Assembly (NCBI GenBank): GCA_918807975.1
Contig: OU964922.1
Coordinates: 33,034,329 to 33,098,328, forward strand
DNA: 64,000 nt
Source of the DNA: Aplidium turbinatum
Taxonomy: Eukaryota > Chordata > Ascidiacea > Aplousobranchia > Polyclinidae
Reading direction: 5' to 3'
The notes under the pieces are model-generated. The model did no database searches. It saw nothing but the letters and a program-made list of their open reading frames with translations, and was not told the origin of the DNA. Shown piece after piece: positions 44,505 to 55,127 of the stretch. The translations under genes were made by a program, and so were the position numbers. Numbering within the stretch: the first letter of the stretch is position 1; the number at the start of each line of letters is the position of its first letter.

Positions 44505-44561
44505 TTGATTGATTAATTTGATCTTTATCCTTGGACTCGAAAAGCTTCTTTGAAAGCTTAA
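44505..44561 (-). repeat. SINE family 1, copy c, tail part left of piggyBac
   Basis: Reads ATCTTTATCCTTGGACTCG on the plus strand, the complement of the family tail. It continues on the other side of the piggyBac at 51226-51475, which identifies the target of that insertion. Confidence 0.6.
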
Positions 44562-45408
44562 CCCTATTCGGACTAACGGGTGGACGGGTTCCATCCATAC
44601 CTATAACTTTCATCGATTACATAAAAGCTACTGGCTCAAATTAACTGAAATTTTATGACTTTTCTTAAAAATTATTCATCTTTGATTTAGTAAAAGAATG
44701 ACATTTTTGTGTAATATAGTTTTTTAGTTATCAGCAGTTTTTGACACCCTACTCCCAAAATTATCTGCAAAACTAGTAAAAAATTAATCAGCGTGAAATT
44801 GAAGAGGGATTAAGAGGGATTAACTCCACTGCTGGATTTTGCGTCAGCAGTTGTCGAAAGAAAATAGGTCACGACGTCAAATCTTCGCTCTGCTTGATAT
44901 CAGATGTGTTGCAATGTATTGTTCAGAAAAATCAGTGAACCATGACAAGTAGACTTGCATTTATGAACAAATGCAGTTGATCTCGTGGGAATTGTGTTTT
45001 CGCAAACAAAAGTGCATGAAGTTTAGAACTCAACTTTGTCACAATTTTGTAATCGGTTTCTAGCAACAATTTCTCTATGTAAAAAATTAGGCTACAGAAC
45101 AAAAAAACCTCTAAATTTTATGATAAACAACATGGTTGATAAATAATATAAAAATGTAAAGAAATATAACGTTGGTATAATAAATAAATACAAAGATTAA
45201 ATGTAACCATAATTTTACTGCATACTTTTAGTTTATTTTTATGGCTTTACGAAGGTCAAAAAGAAGACTTTTATGTCATGTCAAACTTGTCATTTTTGTG
45301 ACTTGTCTTCAAGTATGCTCTGTACATTTTAGTTTACACAAAAACAGAAAAAGTTAGTTTCATTAGCTGTTGGAGCTTTTTTCACCGAAAATGACAGAGG
45401 TTCCCAAA

Positions 45409-45483
45409 CAACAAAATCTGTCATTTTTACGTTGATTCAACGTCTGTTGACGTTGAATCAATTTAAAAATGACGGGTTTTGCT
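45409..45483. repeat. Palindromic MITE-like hairpin, copy 2
   Basis: Two arms of about 35 bases (AAAATCTGTCATTTTTACG, GTTGATTCAACGTC and their near complements) meet at TGTT. Nearly every position pairs. A related, more decayed copy is at 488-561. Confidence 0.7.
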
Positions 45484-46080
45484 GCCTGGGTTGAAACTTC
45501 AATAGAAGTTTGAGGTTACAATTGTGTCTAATGCTAATAGGTTATCTAATATATAAATTTGCAAATTACAAACACTGAATAGAACTGTTTTTTTTTTTGT
45601 TTTTTTTTTATGCAAGCAGGATTGCAGCCTAACGTAATAGAGTTTCATGAAATAGTAACATCAAGCTGTAGCCTACAAAATAACCCAATCGAGATTAGTC
45701 AACATCGCTTTGTTTTGTAATCTTGAAGCTTCACTCTTTATTATTCTGCACGCAAAACAGCAGTTTGAACAAAATAAAATTGTTACAAAGTCTCCTCAGA
45801 AATGATTTAGAACAAACATCCAGCATAAAATTAGGTTAGGTAAAAGAAACGCTCAAGCTGCTGTGCAAACATCGCTGTTTTCAGAACATATTGATTGCAT
45901 TCATTCCTTTGTCTGTGCTATAACAATGCCAGCAAAGTTACAATTGTTTCTAGGCTAATTGGTTTTTACAAACAGTATGGTGCAACCAATTTCCACATAA
46001 ATACTCAGAAAACCTAACATGTACATTCATTTGTGAGAAAAATTTGTGCATGACATACAACCACACTTCAAACGCGCAAC

Positions 46081-48006
46081 ATGGCTCGACAACAATTTTC
46101 TGCAAGCAAAGTTGTCGAACAACTGGAAAATTCTTTTGAGGAAAATATTAACGATGTGCTAATGTCTGATTCTGATGAAGAAATAGATTATGAGCCGTCG
46201 ACAGAAGTGCTTAATTTAGAGCAAAGTAATGTGGAATCAAATGCTGGTAGTAGAAGAGTAACTGTAGCAGTTTCTAAACGACGAGTTCACGATATTACTT
46301 CGGCCTTGAATGAGGAAAACTATGATGACGTGAATGTACTTAGAGCTCATAAATCGTACGTAGGAATATTAGAAAAAGGAAACAAAAGCAAAAAAGATAA
46401 GGAAATTGGCTGGACAACTAAGTCACCGCAACAAACTGGTCGCCAAGCGAGGTCATGTGTTATTGTGGGAGGACAGCCAGGACTCAAAGACACTGCAACG
46501 CATGCAGACAATTGTGAGAAGGCATGGAAGCTATTGTTTTCTCAACCAATGATTGAGTTGATAGCACAAACAACCGAATACGTTGCATGAATTTAGGCAG
46601 AGACGATGATGATCTCAGAGAAACCAATGAAACCGAACTATTGGCATATATTGGTTTGGTTTATATGCGAGGTATGCTGAGTCTCAACGGTCATGAAATA
46701 AACCAATTATTCGCACCTGTAGTAGGACCGCCAGGGTTTGGAGCAACAATGAGCAAAAATCGCTTCAAGTTTCTCCATGCTTGCTTGACATTTGATGATC
46801 AAGCCACTCGCCAGACAAGATGGAAGCATGACAGATTTGCTGCTATTCGCAGACTGTTTGAAATGTTCAATGATAACTGTTCCAAACATATTATTCCAGC
46901 GGAGTTTCTGGCATTGGATGAAACATTGTATCCAATGAGAAATCGTATTGGTTTCAAGCAATACAACCCAAGCAAGCCAGCTAAATATGGAATGCTCTTC
47001 AAATCGATTAACGCAACTAACTACAGTTACATTTTTACCACCTATCCTTATTGTGGAAAGCCGCTGGAAAATCCCACCGAGTATTATGTTTGTGGAACGG
47101 AAGAAACTGTAAAATACCTTGTAAATAAGCTACAGCTCAGTCATGATTTACAAGGACGAAACCTATCATATGACAGGCTCTATTCAAGTATTCCACTTGC
47201 TCAGTGGCTATTGAGTCTAAATATAACTTGCGTCGGGACATTGCAAAGCAACAGAAAAGGAATCCCTGCCGAAATTAAAGATGTCGGTCAGCGAGAGGAA
47301 TTGTCTTATCAGTGTTATTGTGAGAGTTCTGAAAAGAAGTTAGTGCTACATTCCTATATAGTAAAGACTAAAAGTTCAGGAAAACGCAATGTTCTGTTGC
47401 TTTCAACAATGCAACCTCTCATTGGAACTACAAAAAAAGACCCAAAGAAAAAGCCAGCAATGTACAAGATTTACGACTTCACGAAAGGTGGAACAGATGT
47501 CGTAGATCAAAGGATTGGCTTTTATTCTTGCAAAACAAAGTCACGACGTTGGTCTGCAACCGCATTTTGTTATATTATGGACATATGTCGGGTCAATGCA
47601 AGCACAATTTTAGCTATGCAAAAAGGAATTGATCCCAAAACTTGATTTTGGTTGGGAACTTGCAATGATGCTGATCAAACCGCACATACAAATGCGGTCA
47701 CGGTGCGGTCTTCAAAAATCCGTTCTAAGCAAAATAGTTACTATTCTTGGATGCGAAGATCAAACTGATGTTGCTTCAACATCTTCCAACAACTTATCTC
47801 AAAAGAAGCAATTTCCTACAAAATCAGACAAAGACAGACGTTGCTATTTTTGCAGCCCTCCAATCACTGGCTCACCAGCAAAGAGGAAAAGAAGCAATTT
47901 GTCTAAAAGTAAAAACCAGTGCCAGCTGTATGGTAAAGCTGTCTGTGCTATTCATGTGACGCAGGCTTGTCCAGAGTGTGCAATAAACATTGATGTTGAA
48001 GAGTAA
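46081..48006 (+). pseudogene. piggyBac transposase with two frameshifts
   Basis: Three consecutive overlapping frames (46081-46590, 46587-47645, 47629-48006) cover a full transposase of about 640 residues, the normal size. The first holds an acidic N-terminus and MIELIAQTTEYVA. The second has all three catalytic aspartates in context: FLALDETLYPMRNRIGFKQY, LSYDRLYSSIPLAQWL and FTKGGTDVVDQR. The third ends with the Cys-rich domain (RRCYFC, CAIHVTQACPEC) that binds the transposon ends in this family. It cuts and reinserts DNA at TTAA through hairpin intermediates. Frame changes at about 46588 and 47640 mean this copy is probably inactive, but decay is slight. A spliced alternative seems unlikely, since no introns fit the overlaps. 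Confidence 0.88.
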
Positions 48007-48529
48007 TGGATGCAAAGTTTTAATTTATGCTCAATTGTTTGCAACAAAAATATTGTATGTTGTTCACATTCCATTTTGAATGTATTTTGATTTAATATGA
48101 TTTGTGAAAAAAAGCTTTTGTAGCCAATTATAACATTTTGGCACCGGTTCTACCACTCAGAAAGTTATACTCTATTCTTTGTTATTGTTTATTATCCTTT
48201 CATAACTGTTTGATGCAATGACCGAAGTTCTTCCTAATCCTAGTATTTCCATCAAAGATGCTACAGCTTTTCCTCATAAAGTTTCCATAATTTATCGGAG
48301 TTAGTTCAGCAATGCAAATTTTTTTTTTTTTTTTTTTTGTGGCGCCCAGTTTATCAATAGGCCTACATAGGCTATGCTAAATTACGAAATTTTCTTAGAT
48401 CGACCTTTTGATTTTGTTTGCTAGCTACTGTCGGCATGTCCGTACTCAACCGGGAAGTTACCGCAGTCTGCAAGTGCAATAAAGCACCTTTTACCAACGG
48501 GGCAGTAGCTCACTGTTCTCAAACTAGAC

Positions 48530-50400
48530 AACTACAGTTGAAATTTTGAAGCACTATCAAGTTAGAAACTGTTTTCAGAATAATTTGGAGCACAATGAAC
48601 TCTTAGTGATTTGAATATGAAAACCACACAAATACAATAAAGCTTGACATGCAAAATGAACTTGTAATACTTGCAATGCTCTAACTACATAAGATTTTGC
48701 TCAATTAAAATCAAAAATCTTTGAAATGGATGTAGGCTACTCACTTCCTTTTGTAGCGCACTAATATTCTATACGTAATAATATTTTTTTAATATAGCAC
48801 TTCTCTTATTTTCAAACTCTTGTCAAGCCCAAATTCAAATAACATAGGTTTGCTTGCAATAAAGCAACATTTAGCAAAGTTGAATCAATATGAACTAATA
48901 ATAAGCACTTGTTTGATCTCGATCGGCGTCATAGATAAATTTAGTTGAATTTCTCTCAATCCGTCGACAACATCAGAAACGATATATGCCAAAACTTTCT
49001 TTTGATGGAATTAATTTTGAGAAGAAAATATTTTCTCTAAGCTAATATCATCTGTAAACTAACATCAGCTTTATGTTCAAAAACCAATGCAATTGCTTTG
49101 GCTGGGAAAGTTTTGGTTTATTCGCCATCACAATTTGTTACCGAATTTATTTTATTGCTAAATCAATCTCACCTTAAATTTCCAAACATTAACATAGGCC
49201 TATACTGTATTATATAGGCCTAAATATAATTATGAAAAGCGCGATTGGAACACACCAATGGAGAAGGTTTAGGAGTAATGATTGACTGCAGACTTTTACA
49301 CTGCTCAGTCAACTAAAACATCATCAAGGAGAGAATACTTTTATTGACAAAGCAGATTGGCTACATTTAGCAACGTCGTATAAACTATCAAATGACAAAC
49401 ATTCAAACATTCTTGCATAGCAATAGATAGAGTTTCGCTTTTAGCAGCATGATCGTTGATTTCTTCTTCACAAATGTATTTGTATTTGGAGTTCTTGCAT
49501 AGATTACTCTAAAATAAATTTGGATTGAACAAAAGATGATTTTTCTTCATTTGCGTTTTTTAGTTTCGAATACATCACTACGTGTTTTCAATTGTTATAT
49601 TTGTTGGTAAATCATATATTCAGTGGTTTATGGTAGCCTACAACAACATACAACTTTTAAAAAGTGCGATAAGCCAGCTTTCGACTTTGTTTTGATCGAC
49701 AATCTACAAAGAGACAGAGAGCACATTACTAAGTTTAGAAGTAGGCCTATGCACTATACACTACAGCAGCCTACTTGTTTTGAACTTTTGTAAAAAACAA
49801 AGTTTTTGAAATATCAAGGACATTTTCGATGTTATTTCTACAATATTCAAACTAATAAAAACCCAAATTCAGATAAATTTAAAAGTTTTTTTGCTGAATA
49901 ACATTTAGCAACGCTGAATCAGCATGAAGTAAACTTTCTAACAAATACGTTTATTTTTATTTTTGCCATTTAGCGATAATGCAGAAAAGATTAAAAATAT
50001 GGATCCAAAACTAAACAAATTTACATCGATGGAACCAAGTTCTTTTTGACTAATATTTTTGCTAAAGCAACATTGTTTTACGTTGAAAGACTGTCTCAAA
50101 CTTTTGTTGTACTGATTGCTTCATGCTATGGAAAGTTTACATAATTCATTCATCACCAATTTCTTAATTTGATTTTGTGCTTTTGTTACCACACAAATCT
50201 ATACTTCAAATTTGAAGTAAGTTTCATTGTGAAGCATGGATTGAACTAGACTGCTCGAAAAGTCTTTTGAGAGATTTTAGACTGCATCCTTCCACAGTAT
50301 TCAGTCAACCGAAACACCCTTATTGTCTTCATGTGCTTGAGACATTTCGTTTTATTCACAAAGCAGATTAGCTACATTGAAACGTCGTATAAACAATGGA
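48530..50400. repeat. Diverged ~1-kb tandem duplication inside piggyBac
   Basis: Blocks recur about 1010-1030 bp apart: CCCAAATTCAAATAACATAG with GCAACATTTAGCAAAG (48829 on) matches CCCAAATTCAGATAAATTTA with ACATTTAGCAACGCTGAATC (49863 on), and AAAGCAGATTGGCTACATTT (49349 on) matches AAAGCAGATTAGCTACATTG (50358 on). Boundaries are approximate. No coding role is apparent. Confidence 0.55.
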
Positions 50401-51225
50401 ATGATGAGCATTTTAGTATGAACGCAAAAACTGATAATTACTCACAGAAACCCTCAAAATCAGTAATTTACTACGAAACCATATCAATTAAATTCAAAAT
50501 AATAATTAAGTTGAATAGTTATCGAGACGTTTGTTGGTACGCTTGCGCTGTAATTTCTGACGACTTTCTTCATAATTCATACATGTTCCAACGCAATTCT
50601 AAAACAATTTTATTTCAAGTAACTTATTCCTTACAAAGTCACAAGCAGATTGAAGTCACAAGGAAATCAATAGCCAACGCAATAACTAAGCATTATCTGA
50701 AAATTGAAATATTACTTGTAAATGCAACGTAGGGATTAATGTTTTATACTAAACGACAAATGTTTTTCGAAGCATAATATTGGTTTGTGAGAAGTTTTGC
50801 GCTGGTTATCTGGAAAACTTTATCTTCTTGTACAAGCAAGTTAGCAAACATTTCTATTGTTTTGTGCGTTCCAAGATTTACTGCGTGACCTACATGACCA
50901 ATGACCATTTCGGATTACATGCATGACTGGACCGTGCGTGCCTTCAACGAAGAGATTAACGATTTCAAGGAGATTACGGCGGAGACATCAGACAAATTTT
51001 TAAAAAAATGACTTTTTTTAGCAAAAAAGCAATAGCAAAAAACTGGTAGAGTATGTGTGTCCACTAAAAATTTTAACCAGTTTGTCAATAATTTTACTCT
51101 AACTTTGCGAAAAAAGCAACCTCGTAACGTTTTTATATCAAAAGTTATTAGACAATGAAAGTGTGGATGGAATAAGTCCACACGTCAGGCCATTACCTCA
51201 CAAAAATCGCTTACTCCGAATGGGG

Positions 51226-51475
51226 TTAATCCCGATAGTTTCGCATACTTGTACTGTAGAGGCTTTGAACCACCAACGCAGGCCCGGCCATCGAGATTGA
51301 CAAAGTGGAGTTTTTAATAGTCTTTGAAACGTTGTTGCCGGGGAAGTCTTTCATCCACTAGATGCCGCTGAATGAAGAGCAGTCCTAACATCGTTGCTAA
51401 AGTGCACACCCTGAGGGCCGAACCAGCGCCGCTTGATCTTGAGTCGGGCGCGTAGCCACGAAGCTAACGAGACGG
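51226..51475 (-). repeat. SINE family 1, copy c, body and head right of piggyBac
   Basis: Minus-strand reading gives a tRNA-like head near 51440-51475 (CGCCCGACTCAAGATCAAGC, GGTTCGGCCC), then GGACTGCTCTTCATTCAG, TTCCCCGGCAACAAC and TATGCGAAACTATC, and stops at the piggyBac TTAA. The tail lies at 44505-44561. Confidence 0.7.
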
Positions 51476-52194
51476 AATTTTATTTTCCTTATTGATACAA
51501 CAACTAAACGAACTACATACTGAATTACTGAAATTTTAGGTTACATTGAATTAATTCTTGTTTCAAGCAAATTTCAGTAAGCAAGTCCTAGTTAGCTAAG
51601 TTACGGTACCGGTACTGTAAACGTTAGGCAAAAGCCAATCAACTAAACATAAACAAAAAAGACTTGAAATTACTTTAGACAAATATTTGTTTTTTTTTCT
51701 GCCATCCAAACAATTTTACAGCCAAAAGTTAGGCACTGTAGTTTTATCCGATTAGGCATAGCCTATTATATAGTTTTATCACATCCATAAAAATATTCAG
51801 TTTATCTGAAAGAAAGCAAGACCCAAGCAAGCTGACAGACATAAAGTACAATTTTTCGTAATTGAAACGATGACATTTTTGGTTACAAACTCTGTAATGA
51901 TGCAAACAAGACTTTTCAAGAGAAAGTCACCTGACATATATTGAAACAACTGATTTCCATGCTTTACAATACGCTACTGGTACTATATACTGTTACTGGT
52001 ACTATAAAAAAATAATAAAGTTTAATAATATAATAATAATAATATTAGGCTGTAGTTTAATAATAGGCTGTAGCCTACATATGTGGGAAAATTTTTTATT
52101 TTTCTCAAAATAAAGTGCAATATTAAGTTTACCTGACTAAAACCAAAAAAAGATTTCACCTTTTAACTGCCACTGCTCTTTAAAGAGAGCGAGC

Positions 52195-52465
52195 CTTAAA
52201 AAAATAAACAGTGTTTGCAATCACCATAACTCTGGTCTTTGCTAAACTGTATGGGTGTTACTTTTTAAAAAAGAAGACGACTTGTAGTTTCTAAAAGTTG
52301 AAAAAAAATGCTAGGTTTGCATTTGAATTTTTTCTTCAATTTTCAATCATTTACAAAGAATTTTTAATTTTTGTGCAAAGTGAAGTTTATGCGGTTCTTT
52401 CTTCGCATACCGCATAAACTTCATCGTGACAACGTTTGTGAGGGAAACTTAACACTTGCCTAACA
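52195..52465 (+). repeat. Dispersed repeat X, left part, interrupted by the MULE
   Basis: Matches 61350-61625 in direct orientation (GTTTGCAATCACCAT, TCATTTACAAAGAATT, GTGCAAAGTGAAG, TTCTTTCTTCGCATA). It stops at the 9-bp TGCCTAACA duplication at the MULE edge. Its continuation is at 61034-61220. X is AT-rich with no coding frame. Confidence 0.7.
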
Positions 52466-52701
52466 GGTAAGCACTTTAACGGCAAAATTTCATTAACTGT
52501 CGAGAAAACCTCGAGCCAATCAGAAGGTACGTTCTCTGTGACGTGAATCATAAAAAACGCGCGAAAACCCAAATGGAAGACATTTGCAAAATTGCATTAG
52601 TTGCATAGCTGGCGGTGTGACGACATTTGCATTAGCTGACATTTGCATTATTACCTTCATAGCAGGCAGCGTAGTGCAGGAAAACGCAAGTAGCCCACAT
52701 C

Positions 52702-55127
52702 ATGAATGATCATCCTGAAACTCAGGTAAGGTTTGTTTCAGTTAAGTCAGATCTATTCTTCAGGGTAAACTATTAATATATACTACAAAAAGTGCTTATA
52801 TTTGATTTAGATCTTACAGTATGAGTACTGAGTAGGCTATATATTTTTACTAAAGTAGTGGTATTTGAAGTTCAACAGTTGTCAGCTACATGGCATGTGG
52901 TTGCACTGTGTTGATTTGCCAGCGCATACAATTATTATTATTGTTGTTGTAGTGGTTCACTTCTGTGGAAGATGGCATGAAGTTCATTGAAGAGTATGCA
53001 GAGAAAACTGCAACAAAACTTCTTGTTGCACAGAAACGAGCATATGGTGTGTATGTTGTTTGCTACATAACATCCTACAAAATTCATACTGAACTGTAGA
53101 GGTTTACCTTTGTTGACAGTAGAAATTTTGGGTGCAACCTAGTTCGTACCCTGAACAGTTCATACCCTGAAAAGATCGAGAGGAAAAATAAAAAAAGCTG
53201 AAGCCACTGATCGCAGTGATCGCAAAGATCAAGAGAAAAATTACCACAAAGCCGAAGTTGCTGATCGGAGTTTTCTTTTTTCCGCAAACATTTTAAAATT
53301 TCCGGTAATGATCCTTAGAGTTCGCCGAAGTCGCTGATCGCAGTTTCAGCAAACATTTTAAAAGGGTTAGGGTTAGGAAAAGATCAAGAAGAAAAAATTA
53401 AAAATAGATGAAGTCGCTGATCGGAGTTTCCGCAAACATTTTAAAAGGGTTATGGTTGATCGGAGTTTTCGCAAACATTTTAAAATTTCCGGTAAGGATT
53501 CTAAGAGTTTTTGTTTGTTTGCGGAAACTGCGATCAGCAACTTTGGCTTTGTGCTATTTTTTTTTCGATTTTTTCAGGGTACGAACTAGGTTGCATCCAA
53601 AATTTTAAAGTTTATTTAGCCAGGCTATAATGTTATCATAACTTGTGTAAATGTTATCTTTTTACGGCAATTCGATGTATTGGTTTTGAAGTAACGTTTT
53701 TAGAAGTACTCAATTTTTTCAAAAAGTGGTATCTTCACTTTCAAGTGGCATAAAAATGTAGGCTAATATGTCAACGAGAAGTGCTTTTATCAGGATTTGA
53801 GTGTTGCTACTATCACCGCATTATGTATATACCACGAGTTTTTTGCAGATTGTTTTATGAAGTAGATTGTGCAGCATCCACTAGGTTCTGCTGAATGGAC
53901 AGTTGTCCTTTCGATGTGTTGCTCAAGAACACATCTCCATAGTCGAATCAGCGCCGCTTGGTCTTAGTAGGGTGCTTAACCACTGAGCAAATGGGGCGGA
54001 CAGATTTTTGTGGCCACTGGCCATGTCACCTTTTCATTTACATACTGGGGTATTGACTACGGTACCTCAACTAATGGTATCGTTTTCATTCCGGATGCAT
54101 TAATGACAAAAAATAAATTGATATGACAATTAAAAAAGCACTACCGGGTGTATTGATAAGCAACATTTTGATTTTGCATATTGTTTAACATGCCAAACAC
54201 ACGTGTGTGGACATTTTGCCGAAAGAACTGATCTGTTTGCGAATGATATTTATGTGTTAATGATAATACATTTGTATAATTTCAGCAATTTGTCTTTTCG
54301 GCAAAATGAGTTTCGGCAAAATGTCCGGGTACGTACCCAAACACATTACTACAATTATTGCAGAAATCTCAAACAGCATGATTTATTGGCGAGGTGATAC
54401 GCCATATATTAAGCTGGAATATGTCCAGTTCAAATGTCGACCAAAAGAAGCTTTACAGCAAAGTACTCAGGTATGTAGCAAGATTATGTAGTGCCTCACG
54501 CTTACATTACTTCAGGTAAAATCAACTTATCCTATGGATTTTATAACGATTCATGACAGATTGTTTAACAGGTCATGGTGACGGATCAGTGCAATGCCAA
54601 AGTTAAACTTCTGAAAATTGCTGAATTTCCCGAATATAAGGTAACTTATACTATTGTGTGATTTCACCAGTAGGCCTATCTTTAAATTCTTACATTTTTT
54701 GTATCATTGCAAAGTGTCTTCAACTTATACACTCAATGATATTGGTTTTCTACAGGTTAAATGATCATGTTAACACGAAGGAAATTTTTTTTTAAATTTT
54801 ACCATCCAGTTTTTCTAGTGTGTTCTACCTTTACTTTTTTAAGGTATCCACACAAACTTCCACAACCAAAAAGGACTTAAACAAACAACTCCGAGTGGCT
54901 TTAAAAACAAACAAAGCAAGTTTAAGTACGACTAGATGTTGCATCACCTTTCCTAAACTAGATGCACAGAGCCATCCCTGTCAGGTGAATGTCCATAGTA
55001 AGATTAAAAAAGAGCATAATTAAAAAGTTTAAAAAGATATTGTGTCATTACAAATGTTCTTTGTGATTTTCAGAGCTCTGCAGAAGTTGAGGAAAGTGAT
55101 GACACTGAAAGTCATGGACTGGTACAG
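52702..55127 (+). CDS. MULE transposase N-terminal module A (six exons)
   Basis: Exons read MNDHPETQ; WFTSVEDGMKFIEEYAEKTA; NSMIYWRGDTPYIKLEYVQF then KCRPKEALQQSTQ; VMVTDQCNAKVKLLKIAEFP then EYK; VSTQTSTTKKDLNKQLRVAL then the FPKLDAQSHPCQ end; SSAEVEESDDTESHGLVQ. Splice phases agree throughout. Family proteins of this type bind DNA, and the module probably recognises the element's ends. Confidence 0.7.

Larger units (their letters stand above)
44562..51225 (+). mobile_element. piggyBac DNA transposon, 6.66 kb, TTAA TSD
   Basis: The termini CCCTATTCGGACTAACGG and the complement CCCCATTCGGAGTAAGCG are inverted repeats, each preceded by TTAA (44558-44561 and 51226-51229). Subterminal sequence is also mirrored (GGAC..TTCCATCCA near both ends). 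The transposase (46081-48006) is on the plus strand. It is long for piggyBac because of about 3.2 kb of 3' non-coding DNA containing a diverged 1-kb tandem duplication. A hairpin MITE (45409-45483) lies in its 5' part. Confidence 0.88.

Noticed and set aside
50331-50732. 133-codon open frame in the piggyBac 3' region
   Set aside because: No recognisable motif, low-complexity composition, and it lies across the diverged 1-kb duplication where the other copy is not open.
53361-53380. GGGTTAGGGTTAGG string suggesting a telomere repeat
   Set aside because: Only two units, inside a foldback element in an intron.
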